Of a stretch of 64,000 nt of DNA, positions 38,539 through 46,694 are shown piece by piece. The stretch is from Nocardia altamirensis NBRC 108246 (GTDB taxonomy: Bacteria; Actinomycetota; Actinomycetes; Mycobacteriales; Mycobacteriaceae), in the NCBI RefSeq assembly GCF_001612685.1, contig NZ_BDAY01000005.1:212457-276456 (forward strand). The letters run 5' to 3'. The position numbers and the translations under genes were made by a program. How positions within the stretch are numbered: the first letter of the stretch is position 1; each line of letters begins with the position of its first letter. The notes below the pieces were generated by a model. It was not told the DNA's origin, did not search any database, and worked only from the letters and a program-made list of their open reading frames with translations.

Positions 38539-39000
38539 ATGGACGACATCGATCGAGACCTGCTGGGAGCCCTCGTACGCGACGGTCGAATGACCTACCA
38601 GGAGCTCGCTCGCGCAGTTCGGTTGAGCGCCAACGCGGTTGCGGAGCGGATCCGACGCCTCAAGCACAGCGGGTTGTTGCGCGGCTACCATGCCGAGCTC
38701 GATCTTCGGGTGCTCGGCCGCACCCTGGTCGCGCTCACCGACGTGCGGCTGCGCGACGATGTCTCGGGCCGGGACTTCGAACAGAGCCTGCATGCCGTGC
38801 CGCAGGTGGTCTCCGCCGCACACACCACCGGCGAGTACGACTACCAGCTCCGGATCGCGTGCACCGATCCTGGCGAGCTCGAGCAAGTCGCGGAAGTCCT
38901 CAAGCGTGGGCACGGCGCGCGCCAGCTCCGCAGCAGGGTCATCCTCAGCGAGGTCGAGCTGGATCCGTCTCGGCTGCTGGGGATTTCAACGCTTCGGTAA
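38539..39000 (+). CDS. Lrp/AsnC-family transcriptional regulator
   Basis: 153 aa, normal Lrp length. N-terminal helix-turn-helix (DIDRDLLGALVRDGRMTYQE, then LARAVRLSANAVAERIRRLK) and a C-terminal RAM effector-binding domain (GLLRGYHAELDLRVLGRTLV, AAHTTGEYDYQLRIAC). It probably senses an amino acid and controls the divergent membrane protein and itself through the inverted repeat at 38493-38517. Confidence 0.92.
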   Translation: MDDIDRDLLGALVRDGRMTYQELARAVRLSANAVAERIRRLKHSGLLRGYHAELDLRVLGRTLVALTDVRLRDDVSGRDFEQSLHAVPQVVSAAHTTGEYDYQLRIACTDPGELEQVAEVLKRGHGARQLRSRVILSEVELDPSRLLGISTLR

Positions 39001-39023
39001 TCCGTAACCTTGGTCGCCGACCA

Positions 39024-39683
39024 TCACAGCTGTTTGGCCTTGTACAGAAACTCAGCGCCGCCGTTGGGATCCAGACCGATCAGCTCGGTGATGTGACCGA
39101 GCAGCTTGGTGGTGTCGAAATAGTTGATCGTCATCAGTGGAAGTTGTGCGCTGGGCAGACAGAAGCTTTGCACCATGGGAAAACCGTTGGCCACCATGGT
39201 GGCGCGGTCTCCGGCCAGATCGCTGCTGAGATACGCCACGTGCTGGATCGACGGGCCACGATCCCGTAACCACGTCGAGTAGATGCTCTCTCCCGAAAGC
39301 GGCCGAATAAGTTCGACGTTGAGGTCACCATGAAAACCGTTGTAGAGGTCCGCCGACCACTGCCCCGGCTCGCCGAGATATGTCCCGTTGGTGTCCTCGG
39401 CACGGACGTTCCGCATCCGCACGAACGGCGTCGTGCCCACCTTGTGCAGAAAGTACTGTTCCGCGGCTTCGATATCGTCGACGATCCAGGCAACCTGATG
39501 AAAAACGGGAACAAGCAGGCGATTCGGTCCCATCGCATCAGCACCGAACGGCATCGGCAGCGGCCCGACGGAAATATCGGTCGCCTCGGCGCGCGGGGCC
39601 ATCAACCCCGACAAACCGGCAAGGCCGAGTCCGGCCCCTACCGCGCCCGCACCGAACAACGTCCGCCTCGTAATGTCATCCAT
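39024..39683 (-). CDS. Exported VOC/glyoxalase-fold protein with Tat signal
   Basis: 219 aa. A twin-arginine signal peptide (TRRTLFGAGAVGAGLGLAGL, cleavage near RAEA) indicates export in a folded state. The mature domain is a vicinal-oxygen-chelate fold with FHQVAWIVDDIEAAEQYFLH (first metal-ligand His) and PSIQHVAYLSSDL (second His). LNVELIRPL supplies a possible Glu ligand. Substrate unknown; most VOC proteins are cytoplasmic, so export is unusual. The 3' end converges with the Lrp gene. Confidence 0.8.
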   Translation of the reverse strand: MDDITRRTLFGAGAVGAGLGLAGLSGLMAPRAEATDISVGPLPMPFGADAMGPNRLLVPVFHQVAWIVDDIEAAEQYFLHKVGTTPFVRMRNVRAEDTNGTYLGEPGQWSADLYNGFHGDLNVELIRPLSGESIYSTWLRDRGPSIQHVAYLSSDLAGDRATMVANGFPMVQSFCLPSAQLPLMTINYFDTTKLLGHITELIGLDPNGGAEFLYKAKQL

Positions 39684-39895
39684 ACCGGCACCCGTCTCTA
39701 GCTGTTGTCAGAGATGAACCAATAAGAACGCGTACTACTCCTGTGCGAATTCGCAACTGTAGAGAGAACCACCAACCCGCGCAATATCGAAAAATCCGCA
39801 CACCCAACCGTGTGACGACGCCCACATTCGCGACGCCCCCTCGCACCAAAGGGCCACCAGACCATACAAAATGGCGAGTTCGGGGATCCATATAA

Positions 39896-39969
39896 TCCGC
39901 ACTCGTTCCGTGCATCCGCACTAGTTCTGGGCGCCCAGAACGGGTGCGGATCCACAGTAGCGGTGCGGA
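39896..39969. repeat. Nested palindrome with symmetric TCCGCAC/GTGCGGA heptamers
   Basis: An 18-bp perfect palindrome GTTCTGGGCGCCCAGAAC (39924-39941) is flanked symmetrically by TCCGCAC at 39896 and 39915 on the left and GTGCGGA at 39944 and 39963 on the right. On each side the heptamers are 19 bp apart, and the whole is symmetric about 39932/39933. The right half is the beginning of repeat copy C; copy D carries the same 19-bp heptamer spacing. Confidence 0.8.
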
Positions 39970-40125
39970 TTTCTGCGCTGGGGCAGAGCTAGCCGCGTTT
40001 GCCGGTCTCAGGGGTACTCGCGATCCCGGTATGCGGGATCACAGGGGTTGGTTTCGCGCCGAGTGGGAACTGGTGGCGGGAGCTTCTCGGGCGATGCCGC
40101 CACCAGTTCCCAGTGATCACATGAC
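39944..40125 (+). repeat. Dispersed intergenic repeat, copy C (long form)
   Basis: About 180 bp that aligns throughout with copy D in reverse complement, from the paired GTGCGGA heptamers to ACCAAC-CTTC. Near its end is the hairpin: left arm TGGGAACTGGTGGCGG (40064-40079), 17-nt loop with TTCTCGGGCGATG, right arm CCGCCACCAGTTCCCA (40097-40112), 16 bp perfect. An open frame runs through it, but the frame is not preserved in copy D. Confidence 0.85.
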
Positions 40126-40302
40126 CAACACTTCACCGTCGACTACTCGACGAGATTGGCGCATGCCTCTCCTACGTCGGCAATCCAGAGGATGGGTGGG
40201 AGACCCGATCTCGGGTTCTGTGCGTTGTTCGAGCGCTACCCGCCCGAGGCCGCCCCGAGCAGGAACCAACGCCGTCTCATCGACCACCCCCTGCAGCTAC
40301 TC
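40126..40302. other. Non-coding stretch between repeat copy C and the recX fragment
   Basis: About 180 bp without a supported gene or strong hairpin. An in-frame translation from repeat C continues through it but shows no codon bias typical of the neighbours. Confidence 0.4.
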
Positions 40303-40384
40303 GCCCAGCGCAGGGGCAGTCCAGCTCGGGTCCGAGAGCTCGAGATCAGCTTGGGCCACTTCAGATTTGACCACCCGTCTACAC
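40303..40384 (-). pseudogene. Fragment resembling the recX 3' end
   Basis: This 82-bp segment aligns in the same orientation with 41941-42022, the 3' end of recX plus a few bases beyond. The minus-strand translation VVKSEVAQADLELSDP compares with VVKDELSQGDVDLSDPELD of RecX. It lacks the stop at the same place and nothing recX-like precedes it. The two copies bracket the DndB-like gene. It may be a remnant left by insertion or recombination. Confidence 0.65.
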
Positions 40385-40409
40385 CTCGATGCTCACCGAG
40401 GATAGAAGA

Positions 40410-40437
40410 CTGGGAATCCCCCGGGGAGGATTCCCAG
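40410..40437 (-). terminator. Terminator of the DndB-like gene
   Basis: CTGGGAATCC (40410-40419) and GGATTCCCAG (40428-40437), 10 bp perfect, loop 8 nt, 14 bp beyond the stop codon of the minus-strand gene. Confidence 0.8.
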
Positions 40438-40450
40438 GACGATGTGATCG

Positions 40451-41656
40451 CTAGCTGATAGAAGTAGTAATTCCCAACTCCTGCATCACCAGCCGCGCAG
40501 CGATCCGACCAGGCCCGCGAGTGGTGCTTATCTTGTCGTCGGCGATGATGTTTCCCTGCCACATGCTGGCTTCGCGCCGCCAGTCAATCTTTGTGGCAAG
40601 GTCCAAGTACCGAGCGCGACGCCAGTCGGCATCGGGGTTCTTTTCTATCTCGTAGGCAACGTGCCCAATGATGACCAAACCTGTGGCAGTCATGTTGATG
40701 TAGTGGCGCCGGAAGTCGACTACCTGGTTGGCGGGACCGCCAGATGTCGGAAGCTCCACGACCGTGTTCCACGGCGCCATATGCATAGCAAGCAGATTCA
40801 ACATCGCCAAAGTACGTTCGACGAACGCATCTTGATCCTCGGTGGTACCGATGACCTGAGCGCTCCGTGCGGGAATACTGCTTTCACTGAGTGCGTAGTC
40901 GTGGAAGAGAAGCTCTTTGACCATCCCGCGCACCTGGTTCAGCAGGAACACGGACGGGGCGTTCTTCGAAAGGCTCTTGGAAGTCTCGTCGATCCGCCCT
41001 TGGAAGAGTCGTGTACCGTCGACGATCTTCGTAAGCACGCGATTCAGCGGCTCCCTGGTGTTGAACGCCGCGAGCAGACTGGCTGGAATCTGTTTCGTCT
41101 GTGCAGCATCAGCGAAATCTTGATGAATCCGTGCGAGATCCGGCTCAACGACGATCACTACGGAGATGCTGTCTGCCATGAAGTCCGAGTTGTCCGGCAA
41201 TGTCTCCCTCCGCTTGGTGATCGCCATGAGGCGGTGCTGTCCGTCCGTAATGGAGAACTGTGTTTCGTCACCGATCACGACGAATCCCACTGTCGTAGCG
41301 AAGTTTCCGCGGGGGATGTGGATCGCGGGGACTGAGCGGACGTTGAGAGTAACTGGCGGGAGGATGTAGTTGGCACCGTTCTCGGTCAGATACTTGGTGA
41401 TCACTCGCACGTGACCGCTGTCCACCGGCCGATTGGTTGCCATTCGAGGATTGCCCCCCTTCTCCGCTGGCTCCGAAACCACGTGCCTGACAAGAAACGC
41501 GTAAGAGAACGCCGTTGTGAGCATCAAACGGCCCCCTTGCCGAAACGCTACACAGGTGAAGACGCGGCCGCCCGATGCCGAGGCGGCTTCGTTGGCTGCA
41601 GCCTGGGCTGCCGTCAGTGAGTCGTGCTGCGTAAGACCCATCTCTGACAAGAACAT
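40451..41656 (-). CDS. DndB-like DGQHR-domain protein (solitary)
   Basis: 401 aa. The signature FSITDGQHRLMAITKR lies at about residues 133-148, with further conserved blocks VRVITKYLTENGANYILPPV and IPASLLAAFNTREPLNRVLT. This places it in the DndB/DGQHR family, ParB-like-fold proteins. In DNA phosphorothioation (Dnd) gene clusters DndB represses the modification genes by binding their promoter. None of dndA, C, D, E or dptFGH is in the window, so this copy is solitary. Upstream lies a perfect 14-bp inverted repeat (41706-41743), a likely operator. The gene is less GC-rich than its neighbours and is bracketed by recX 3'-end copies, both signs of acquisition. ATG 41656 has GGGAAGAGG just upstream. 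Confidence 0.75.
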   Translation of the reverse strand: MFLSEMGLTQHDSLTAAQAAANEAASASGGRVFTCVAFRQGGRLMLTTAFSYAFLVRHVVSEPAEKGGNPRMATNRPVDSGHVRVITKYLTENGANYILPPVTLNVRSVPAIHIPRGNFATTVGFVVIGDETQFSITDGQHRLMAITKRRETLPDNSDFMADSISVVIVVEPDLARIHQDFADAAQTKQIPASLLAAFNTREPLNRVLTKIVDGTRLFQGRIDETSKSLSKNAPSVFLLNQVRGMVKELLFHDYALSESSIPARSAQVIGTTEDQDAFVERTLAMLNLLAMHMAPWNTVVELPTSGGPANQVVDFRRHYINMTATGLVIIGHVAYEIEKNPDADWRRARYLDLATKIDWRREASMWQGNIIADDKISTTRGPGRIAARLVMQELGITTSIS

Positions 41657-41705
41657 GAAACCTCTTCCCTAACAATGAATGAACTAGATCTCAGGCTACG
41701 CGACA

Positions 41706-41743
41706 TCCGCGTAGTACGTTCACTTTTCCACGTACTACGCGGA
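41706..41743. promoter_or_regulatory. Perfect 14-bp inverted repeat upstream of the DndB-like gene
   Basis: TCCGCGTAGTACGT (41706-41719) and ACGTACTACGCGGA (41730-41743) are exact complements around a 10-bp AT-rich centre, 50 bp upstream of the gene start. The inner part reads TACG-N12-CGTA. Probable autoregulatory operator. The remaining bases to recX (41744-41940) show no gene that I can support. Confidence 0.7.
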
Positions 41744-41952
41744 CGAACGGTTCGTCGAAGCATGGGCGCCCGTCACCGCACAAACAGATCAAGCTGATTC
41801 GGGAGGAGCAAACAAGACCGACCGGCCCCAATGGTTCTCAAGCCGAGTAGGATTCCTCCTCGCACCTGCGGGGCATCAACCGCCACCAGAGCTCGCGGAG
41901 TTGGCCGCACATTGACCGAACCCGGCCGCGCAGGGACCGGGCCCAGCACGGG

Positions 41953-42792
41953 TCAATCCAGCTCGGGGTCCGACAGATCAACATCACCTTGGGACAGTTC
42001 ATCTTTGACCACCGTGTACGCAGTGGACTGACTGTATCCGCGGCGGGCGAGCATGCCGACCAAACGGCGGATTGTTTTGTCGCGGTCGAGACTTGAGGGG
42101 ATGGTGCGGAGTTTGCGGCGGACCAGTTCGCGGGCGCGGGACTCTTCGTCGTCGGAGCTGATGGCTTCCAGGGCGGGCGCGGCGTCGGCCGGGTCTACCC
42201 CTTTGCGGCGGAGTTCTTGTGCCAGAGCCTGTTTGCCTTTGCCGGAGAAGGTGTGGCGGGAGTGGACCCATTGTTCGGCGAAGGCGGCGTCGTCGATGAG
42301 GCCGACTTCGGTGAGCCGGTCCAGGGCGCGGTCGGTGACGTCAGCGGTGTAGCCCTTGGCGGCCAGGCGTTGGGCGAGTTCGGCTCGGCTGCGGGCGCGG
42401 ACGGCGAGCAGGCGAAGACACGCCTCTTTCGCCTGCTCGACCGTCCCGCCTTGCGGAGCGGACTCCGAGGAGCGCGCATCCCGCTCGGATCCGGCCGCCA
42501 CCGGATCCGCCCATCGGCCTTCGGAACGTTCAGCGTCAGCCGAATGGGAGTCTGTGGGCTGGAACGTCTTTCGACGTCCGCGCCGGGACGACCCCGCGCG
42601 GGACCCAGTCGAACGCGCCCGCTGCGGATCGGGCGCGCTCGACCGAGTTCCCATGGTGTCCTGTGCAGCCGAACCACCTTCGGCCGACCGGACTCGTCCG
42701 GGTTCCTGTCCGCCGGGCCAAGATCCGACAGGATCGGTGGCGGCACCGTGGGCAGACAGGAGTTCTTGGAGCCGGCGCCGCATCTCCTGCAC
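41953..42792 (-). CDS. recX: Recombination regulator RecX
   Basis: 279 aa from GTG 42792. The C-terminal 155 residues are the RecX three-helix-repeat region (AKEACLRLLAVRARSRAELA, KGYTADVTDRALDRLTEVGL, RRLVGMLARRGYSQSTAYTV). The first 115-120 residues are a low-complexity Arg/Ser/Glu-rich extension with no homology, longer than in the roughly 174-aa mycobacterial protein. RecX caps RecA filaments and restrains recombination. It follows recA by 67 bp on the same strand and is probably co-transcribed from the recA promoters. A copy of its 3' end is found at 40303-40384. Confidence 0.92.
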   Translation of the reverse strand: MQEMRRRLQELLSAHGAATDPVGSWPGGQEPGRVRSAEGGSAAQDTMGTRSSAPDPQRARSTGSRAGSSRRGRRKTFQPTDSHSADAERSEGRWADPVAAGSERDARSSESAPQGGTVEQAKEACLRLLAVRARSRAELAQRLAAKGYTADVTDRALDRLTEVGLIDDAAFAEQWVHSRHTFSGKGKQALAQELRRKGVDPADAAPALEAISSDDEESRARELVRRKLRTIPSSLDRDKTIRRLVGMLARRGYSQSTAYTVVKDELSQGDVDLSDPELD

Positions 42793-42859
42793 CGATTCGG
42801 ACCGCGACTCATCGGGCGCGGTCCGGCGCGGTTGGGGCGAGCGCCGGCTGTTGGTCGAA

Positions 42860-43900
42860 TCAGAAATCGGCGGGGACCTCGGCAGCAGGCGCGGTCACAT
42901 CGGCGCCGATGCCGAGCTTCTCCTTGATCTTCTTCTCGATCTCGTCCCGCACATCGGTGTTCTCCAGCAGGAACTTTCGGGCGTTCTCCTTGCCCTGACC
43001 GAGCTGATCGCCCTCGTAGGTGTACCAGGAGCCGGACTTGCGCACGAAGCCGTGCTCGACACCCATGTCGATGAGCGAGCCCTCCTTGGAGATGCCGTGG
43101 CCGTAGAGAATGTCGAACTCGGCCTGCTTGAACGGCGGGCTGACCTTGTTCTTCACGACCTTGACCCGGGTACGGTTACCGACCGCGTCGGTGCCGTCCT
43201 TCAGCGTCTCGATGCGGCGCACGTCGAGACGGACCGAGGCGTAGAACTTCAACGCCTTACCACCCGTTGTGGTTTCGGGAGAACCGAACATCACGCCGAT
43301 CTTCTCGCGCAGCTGGTTGATGAAGATCGCGGTGGTGTTGGAGTTGCTCAGCGCACCGGTCATCTTGCGCAGCGCCTGGCTCATCAACCGGGCCTGCAGA
43401 CCGACGTGGCTGTCACCCATCTCACCTTCGATCTCGGCGCGCGGCACCAGCGCGGCCACCGAGTCGATGACGATGATGTCGATGGCGCCCGAGCGAACGA
43501 GCATGTCCGCGATCTCCAGCGCCTGCTCACCGGTGTCCGGCTGCGAGACGAGCAGGGCATCGGTGTCGACACCGAGCTTCTTGGCGTACTCCGGATCGAG
43601 CGCGTGCTCCGCGTCGATGAACGCCGCAATGCCGCCCTGCGCCTGCGCATTGGCCACCGCGTGCAGCGCAACGGTGGTCTTACCCGAGGATTCCGGACCG
43701 TAGACCTCGACGATGCGGCCGCGCGGCAGGCCACCGATGCCGAGCGCGACGTCCAGCGCGATGGAGCCGGTCGGGATCACTGCGAGAGGCTGACGCACCT
43801 CTTCGCCGAGGCGCATGACCGCACCCTTGCCGAAGCTCTTCTCGACCTGGGACAGCGCGAGTTCGAGAGCCTTGTCGCGGTCGTACGCCTGTGGTGCCAT
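42860..43900 (-). CDS. recA: Recombinase RecA
   Basis: 346 aa, standard length and no intein (unlike M. tuberculosis). Walker [10 protein letters not shown] (about 68-76), Walker [13 protein letters not shown], the L1 and L2 DNA-binding loops ([48 protein letters not shown]) and an acidic C-terminus. It catalyses strand exchange and triggers LexA self-cleavage. Two promoter signals lie upstream: a LexA box (43993-44004) and a damage-responsive LexA-independent RecA-NDp-type motif (43949-43971). Confidence 0.99.
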   Translation of the reverse strand: MAPQAYDRDKALELALSQVEKSFGKGAVMRLGEEVRQPLAVIPTGSIALDVALGIGGLPRGRIVEVYGPESSGKTTVALHAVANAQAQGGIAAFIDAEHALDPEYAKKLGVDTDALLVSQPDTGEQALEIADMLVRSGAIDIIVIDSVAALVPRAEIEGEMGDSHVGLQARLMSQALRKMTGALSNSNTTAIFINQLREKIGVMFGSPETTTGGKALKFYASVRLDVRRIETLKDGTDAVGNRTRVKVVKNKVSPPFKQAEFDILYGHGISKEGSLIDMGVEHGFVRKSGSWYTYEGDQLGQGKENARKFLLENTDVRDEIEKKIKEKLGIGADVTAPAAEVPADF

Positions 43901-43948
43901 GTCCTGATCCCCTTTTCGACGGGTAAGTCTCTTCCGTGGTTGGCGCCA

Positions 43949-43971
43949 ACATTAGAGGGCGGCACCGACAA
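43949..43971 (-). promoter_or_regulatory. RecA-NDp-type promoter of recA
   Basis: On the minus strand TTGTCGGTG, eight bases, then TAATGT. This fits the mycobacterial LexA-independent damage promoter TTGTCRGTG-N8-TAnnnT, which is activated by PafBC/ClpR-type control. It lies 49-71 bp upstream of the recA start. Confidence 0.85.
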
Positions 43972-43992
43972 GTTCTGGCGCCAAGAGTAGAC

Positions 43993-44004
43993 GAACAGGT
44001 GTTC
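43993..44004. promoter_or_regulatory. LexA (SOS) box of recA
   Basis: GAACAGGTGTTC, the perfect actinobacterial/Gram-positive SOS palindrome GAAC-N4-GTTC, 93 bp upstream of the recA start codon and just upstream of the RecA-NDp motif. Confidence 0.9.
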
Positions 44005-44068
44005 GAGTCAAGCGACGCGCCCAGCAACACGCGAACGGACTTCGCTGTCCTCGGCAAACGCGGCGCGA

Positions 44069-45106
44069 TCACCGAATCGGTGCGACACGATCGCTGGTCA
44101 GCAGCGTCTGGGCTTGTTTCAGCACCCGCAGCGACGGCGTCGCCTCCAGGTCGGTGATGCCATCGAGCGCACCCAAACGCTCGGTGATGTAACGGTAGAG
44201 GTGGGGCGTGTCGCGGCAGAGGAACGACGCGAACAGATTGGTCGACCCGGTGGTCGCCGCCACGAAAACGATCTCGGGATGGGTCACCATCGCCCGGCCC
44301 ACCGCGTCCAGATCGGACGGGCGCACCCGCAACCACAGCGCACCACGCACCGTGTACCCCATCCGCTCGACCGCGAAGTCGAGGTCGAAGTACAGCACCC
44401 CCGCCTGCTCGAGCTCGGCCATCCGCCGCGCGACTCGTGGTGCGGTCCAACCGATTTCGGCGGCTATCTGCGCGTACGGCGCACGCCCGTCCCGCCCGAG
44501 CAGCACGAGCATGGCCTCGTCCTCGGCGGACAGATCCACCGGCGCATCCGGACCGGCACTGTCCGGCGGCGCGCCGAACGCACCACCCGAACGTTGCCCC
44601 AGCTCGCCCAGCTGCTGCTCGGTGAAGAGGTGAGTGAACCGCGGCCATTCCTCGTCGGCCACGAACCGATGCATCACCTCGTGCGCGGCCACTCCGAGCA
44701 CCTGACTCGCCTTCGGCAGCGTGTGCAGCAGCAAGGCGTCGCGTTGTTCGATGGAGCGCGGCCTGCTCACACAGGTGACCTCGGAGCCGGTGGACAGCAG
44801 GCTGACCCAGCTCAATTCCGAGAATCTGGCCAGGGATTCGGCCAAGCGCAGCGCTTTGTCCGGGGCGGTCCTGATCCGCAGCACCCAGCGCGCATGCCCG
44901 AGCGGCACCGCGTTCACCTGCCCGGACACGTGCATGATGCCGCGCTGGCGCAGCGAACGGTAGCGGCGCGCGATCGTCTGTTCGGAGACGTCGAGGAGGC
45001 TCCCGAGCTTCGCGAACGGAATCCTGGCGTCGTAGACCAGCGCGTGCAGGATCTGTTTGTCGAGAACATCCAGTGCGGAGGATTCCGAGGACTCGTCGGA
45101 CTGCAT
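44069..45106 (-). CDS. Double-domain Lrp/AsnC regulator
   Basis: 345 aa, about twice the usual Lrp length: two HTH-RAM units in tandem. First HTH LDKQILHALVYDARIPFAKL (about 15-34) with LDVSEQTIARRYRSL; second HTH LSAEDEAMLVLLGRDGRAPY (about 192-211) with IGWTAPRVARRMAELE. Such double Lrp proteins are common in Streptomyces and Nocardia next to transporters. It diverges from the MFS exporter gene at 45205 across about 98 bp and probably controls it. Ligand unknown. Confidence 0.88.
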   Translation of the reverse strand: MQSDESSESSALDVLDKQILHALVYDARIPFAKLGSLLDVSEQTIARRYRSLRQRGIMHVSGQVNAVPLGHARWVLRIRTAPDKALRLAESLARFSELSWVSLLSTGSEVTCVSRPRSIEQRDALLLHTLPKASQVLGVAAHEVMHRFVADEEWPRFTHLFTEQQLGELGQRSGGAFGAPPDSAGPDAPVDLSAEDEAMLVLLGRDGRAPYAQIAAEIGWTAPRVARRMAELEQAGVLYFDLDFAVERMGYTVRGALWLRVRPSDLDAVGRAMVTHPEIVFVAATTGSTNLFASFLCRDTPHLYRYITERLGALDGITDLEATPSLRVLKQAQTLLTSDRVAPIR

Positions 45107-45204
45107 AGGAGGAATCTAACGCAGAGAGCCATCTGACTAGGTGGATACGTTCGATTACCGCACGCTTGGCGTCGATATCGTTCGATTCCGCCATGGAGGC
45201 TCCT

Positions 45205-46611
45205 GTGAGGAAATGGCTCCCACTGTTCGCCGCGTGCCTCGGCACGCTCATGCTGCTCATCGACGTCACCATCGTGAACGTCGCGCTGCCCGACATCGCC
45301 ACCGATCTCCACGCCGGACTGGCCGACCTGCAATGGGTGGTGGACGGCTACGCACTGGCGTTGGCCGCGCTGCTGCTCGTGCTCGGTTCCCTCGCCGACC
45401 GGATCGGCGCCAAACACACCTATCTCGCCGGGCTCGTCCTGTTCGCCCTCGCCTCGCTCGGTTGCGGCATCGCCGATACCGCGACGAATCTCATTGCGGC
45501 ACGGGTGCTTCAGGGCGTCGGCGGCGCGGCGATGTTCGCGACAACGCTGTCGCTGCTGCACGCGACCTACCTCGGCCGCGACCGCGGCACCGCCTTCGGT
45601 GTCTGGGGTGCGGTGTCCGGTGCGGCGGCCGGCATCGGCGTGGTGCTCGGCGGCGTACTGACCGAGGCACTGTCGTGGCGGTGGATCTTCTTCGTCAACC
45701 TGCCCATCGCGGTGCTGGCAATCGTGTTGACCGCCCTCGTGTTTCCGGCGTCGACCCGCCACGCGAACCGTTCCGTGGACATCGGGGGCATGCTCTCCTT
45801 CGCCACCGCCGCCACCGCGCTCACCTACGGTGTCATTCGCGGCGGCGAGCACGGCTGGACCGACGGTCGCACGGTGGCCGCGCTGATAGTCGGCGCAGTC
45901 GCGGTGGTGGTTTTCGTCGCCGTCGAATCACGCAGTGCCGCACCGATGTTCCCGCTGGCACTGCTGCGCAATCGGAATTTCGGGGCGACGCTGCTCGGGG
46001 CGAGCGGGCAGACCTTCGCGGCGTTCGCGTGCACTCCCCTGGTGTCGCTGTGGTTGCAGCAGCAGCTGCGGATGTCGCCGCTGCACGCAGGTCTCGCGCT
46101 GCTGCCGATGGCGGTGACCGCGTTCGTGGTGGCCGGCGCGTTCGGACGGCTCGCGCACGACGCGGCGCCGAAGTGGACGATCGGTGCAGGCCTGGTGGTG
46201 GTCGGCGTCGGCAGCGGGCTGCTGACCATCGTCGATGCCGGATCGTCCTGGGTGGCACTGGTTCCCGGCTTGGTGGTGATCGGCGCGGGCATCGGCATCA
46301 ACGCGCCCGCGCTGGTGTCGGTGGGCATGGCCGCGGTGCCGCCGCACCAGGGCGGCACTGCGGCCGGTGCGGTGAACACCGCGCGACAGCTCGGCCTCGC
46401 ACTGGGTGTCGCGGTGCTCGGCACGGTGTTTCACGAGGTGGCGGATGCGGGTCAGCCGATGACGTTGGCGCACTTCGTCGCCGGTCTGGACGCGGCCTTC
46501 GCGGTCGCCGCCGCAGTCGGCATCGTGTTCGGCGCGATCGCCTTCGGCCTGTTCCATCGACGTCCGCAGGCCGAATCCGCCAAGGAGGAGCAGCAAGTCG
46601 TCGCCGCTTGA
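45205..46611 (+). CDS. MFS drug exporter, DHA2 (14-TM) family
   Basis: 468 aa. I start at GTG 45205 because GGAGG stands five bases upstream; in-frame ATG 45193 contains that ribosome binding site. About 14 membrane segments. Motif A-like LGSLADRIGAKHTYLAGLVL after TM2, motif C GAVSGAAAGIGVVLGGVL in TM5 (antiporters) and DIDVTIVNVALPDI-like LLIDVTIVNVALPDIATDL in TM1 identify the EmrB/QacA group of proton-driven multidrug exporters. The substrate is unknown. Probably regulated by the divergent double-Lrp protein. A very strong bidirectional terminator follows. Confidence 0.92.
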   Translation: MRKWLPLFAACLGTLMLLIDVTIVNVALPDIATDLHAGLADLQWVVDGYALALAALLLVLGSLADRIGAKHTYLAGLVLFALASLGCGIADTATNLIAARVLQGVGGAAMFATTLSLLHATYLGRDRGTAFGVWGAVSGAAAGIGVVLGGVLTEALSWRWIFFVNLPIAVLAIVLTALVFPASTRHANRSVDIGGMLSFATAATALTYGVIRGGEHGWTDGRTVAALIVGAVAVVVFVAVESRSAAPMFPLALLRNRNFGATLLGASGQTFAAFACTPLVSLWLQQQLRMSPLHAGLALLPMAVTAFVVAGAFGRLAHDAAPKWTIGAGLVVVGVGSGLLTIVDAGSSWVALVPGLVVIGAGIGINAPALVSVGMAAVPPHQGGTAAGAVNTARQLGLALGVAVLGTVFHEVADAGQPMTLAHFVAGLDAAFAVAAAVGIVFGAIAFGLFHRRPQAESAKEEQQVVAA

Positions 46612-46624
46612 CGTGCTCCGCTAC

Positions 46625-46674
46625 GACCATCGGCACGACGCGCACCGGATCAGGTGCGCGTCGCGCCGATGGTC
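46625..46674. terminator. Long bidirectional terminator hairpin
   Basis: Arms of 22 bp with one mismatch (46625-46646 and 46653-46674; left arm begins GACCATCGGC, right arm ends GCCGATGGTC) around a 6-nt loop. It fills the 83-bp gap between the convergent MFS and DUF1348 genes. Confidence 0.9.
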
Positions 46675-46694
46675 ATGTCGACCGCAGGAGATCC

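Noticed and set aside
39944..40405. Open frame through repeat copy C as a protein gene
   Set aside because: Copy D carries a one-base deletion that shifts the frame, and arm changes preserve pairing but alter the residues, so the conservation is better explained by DNA or RNA structure.
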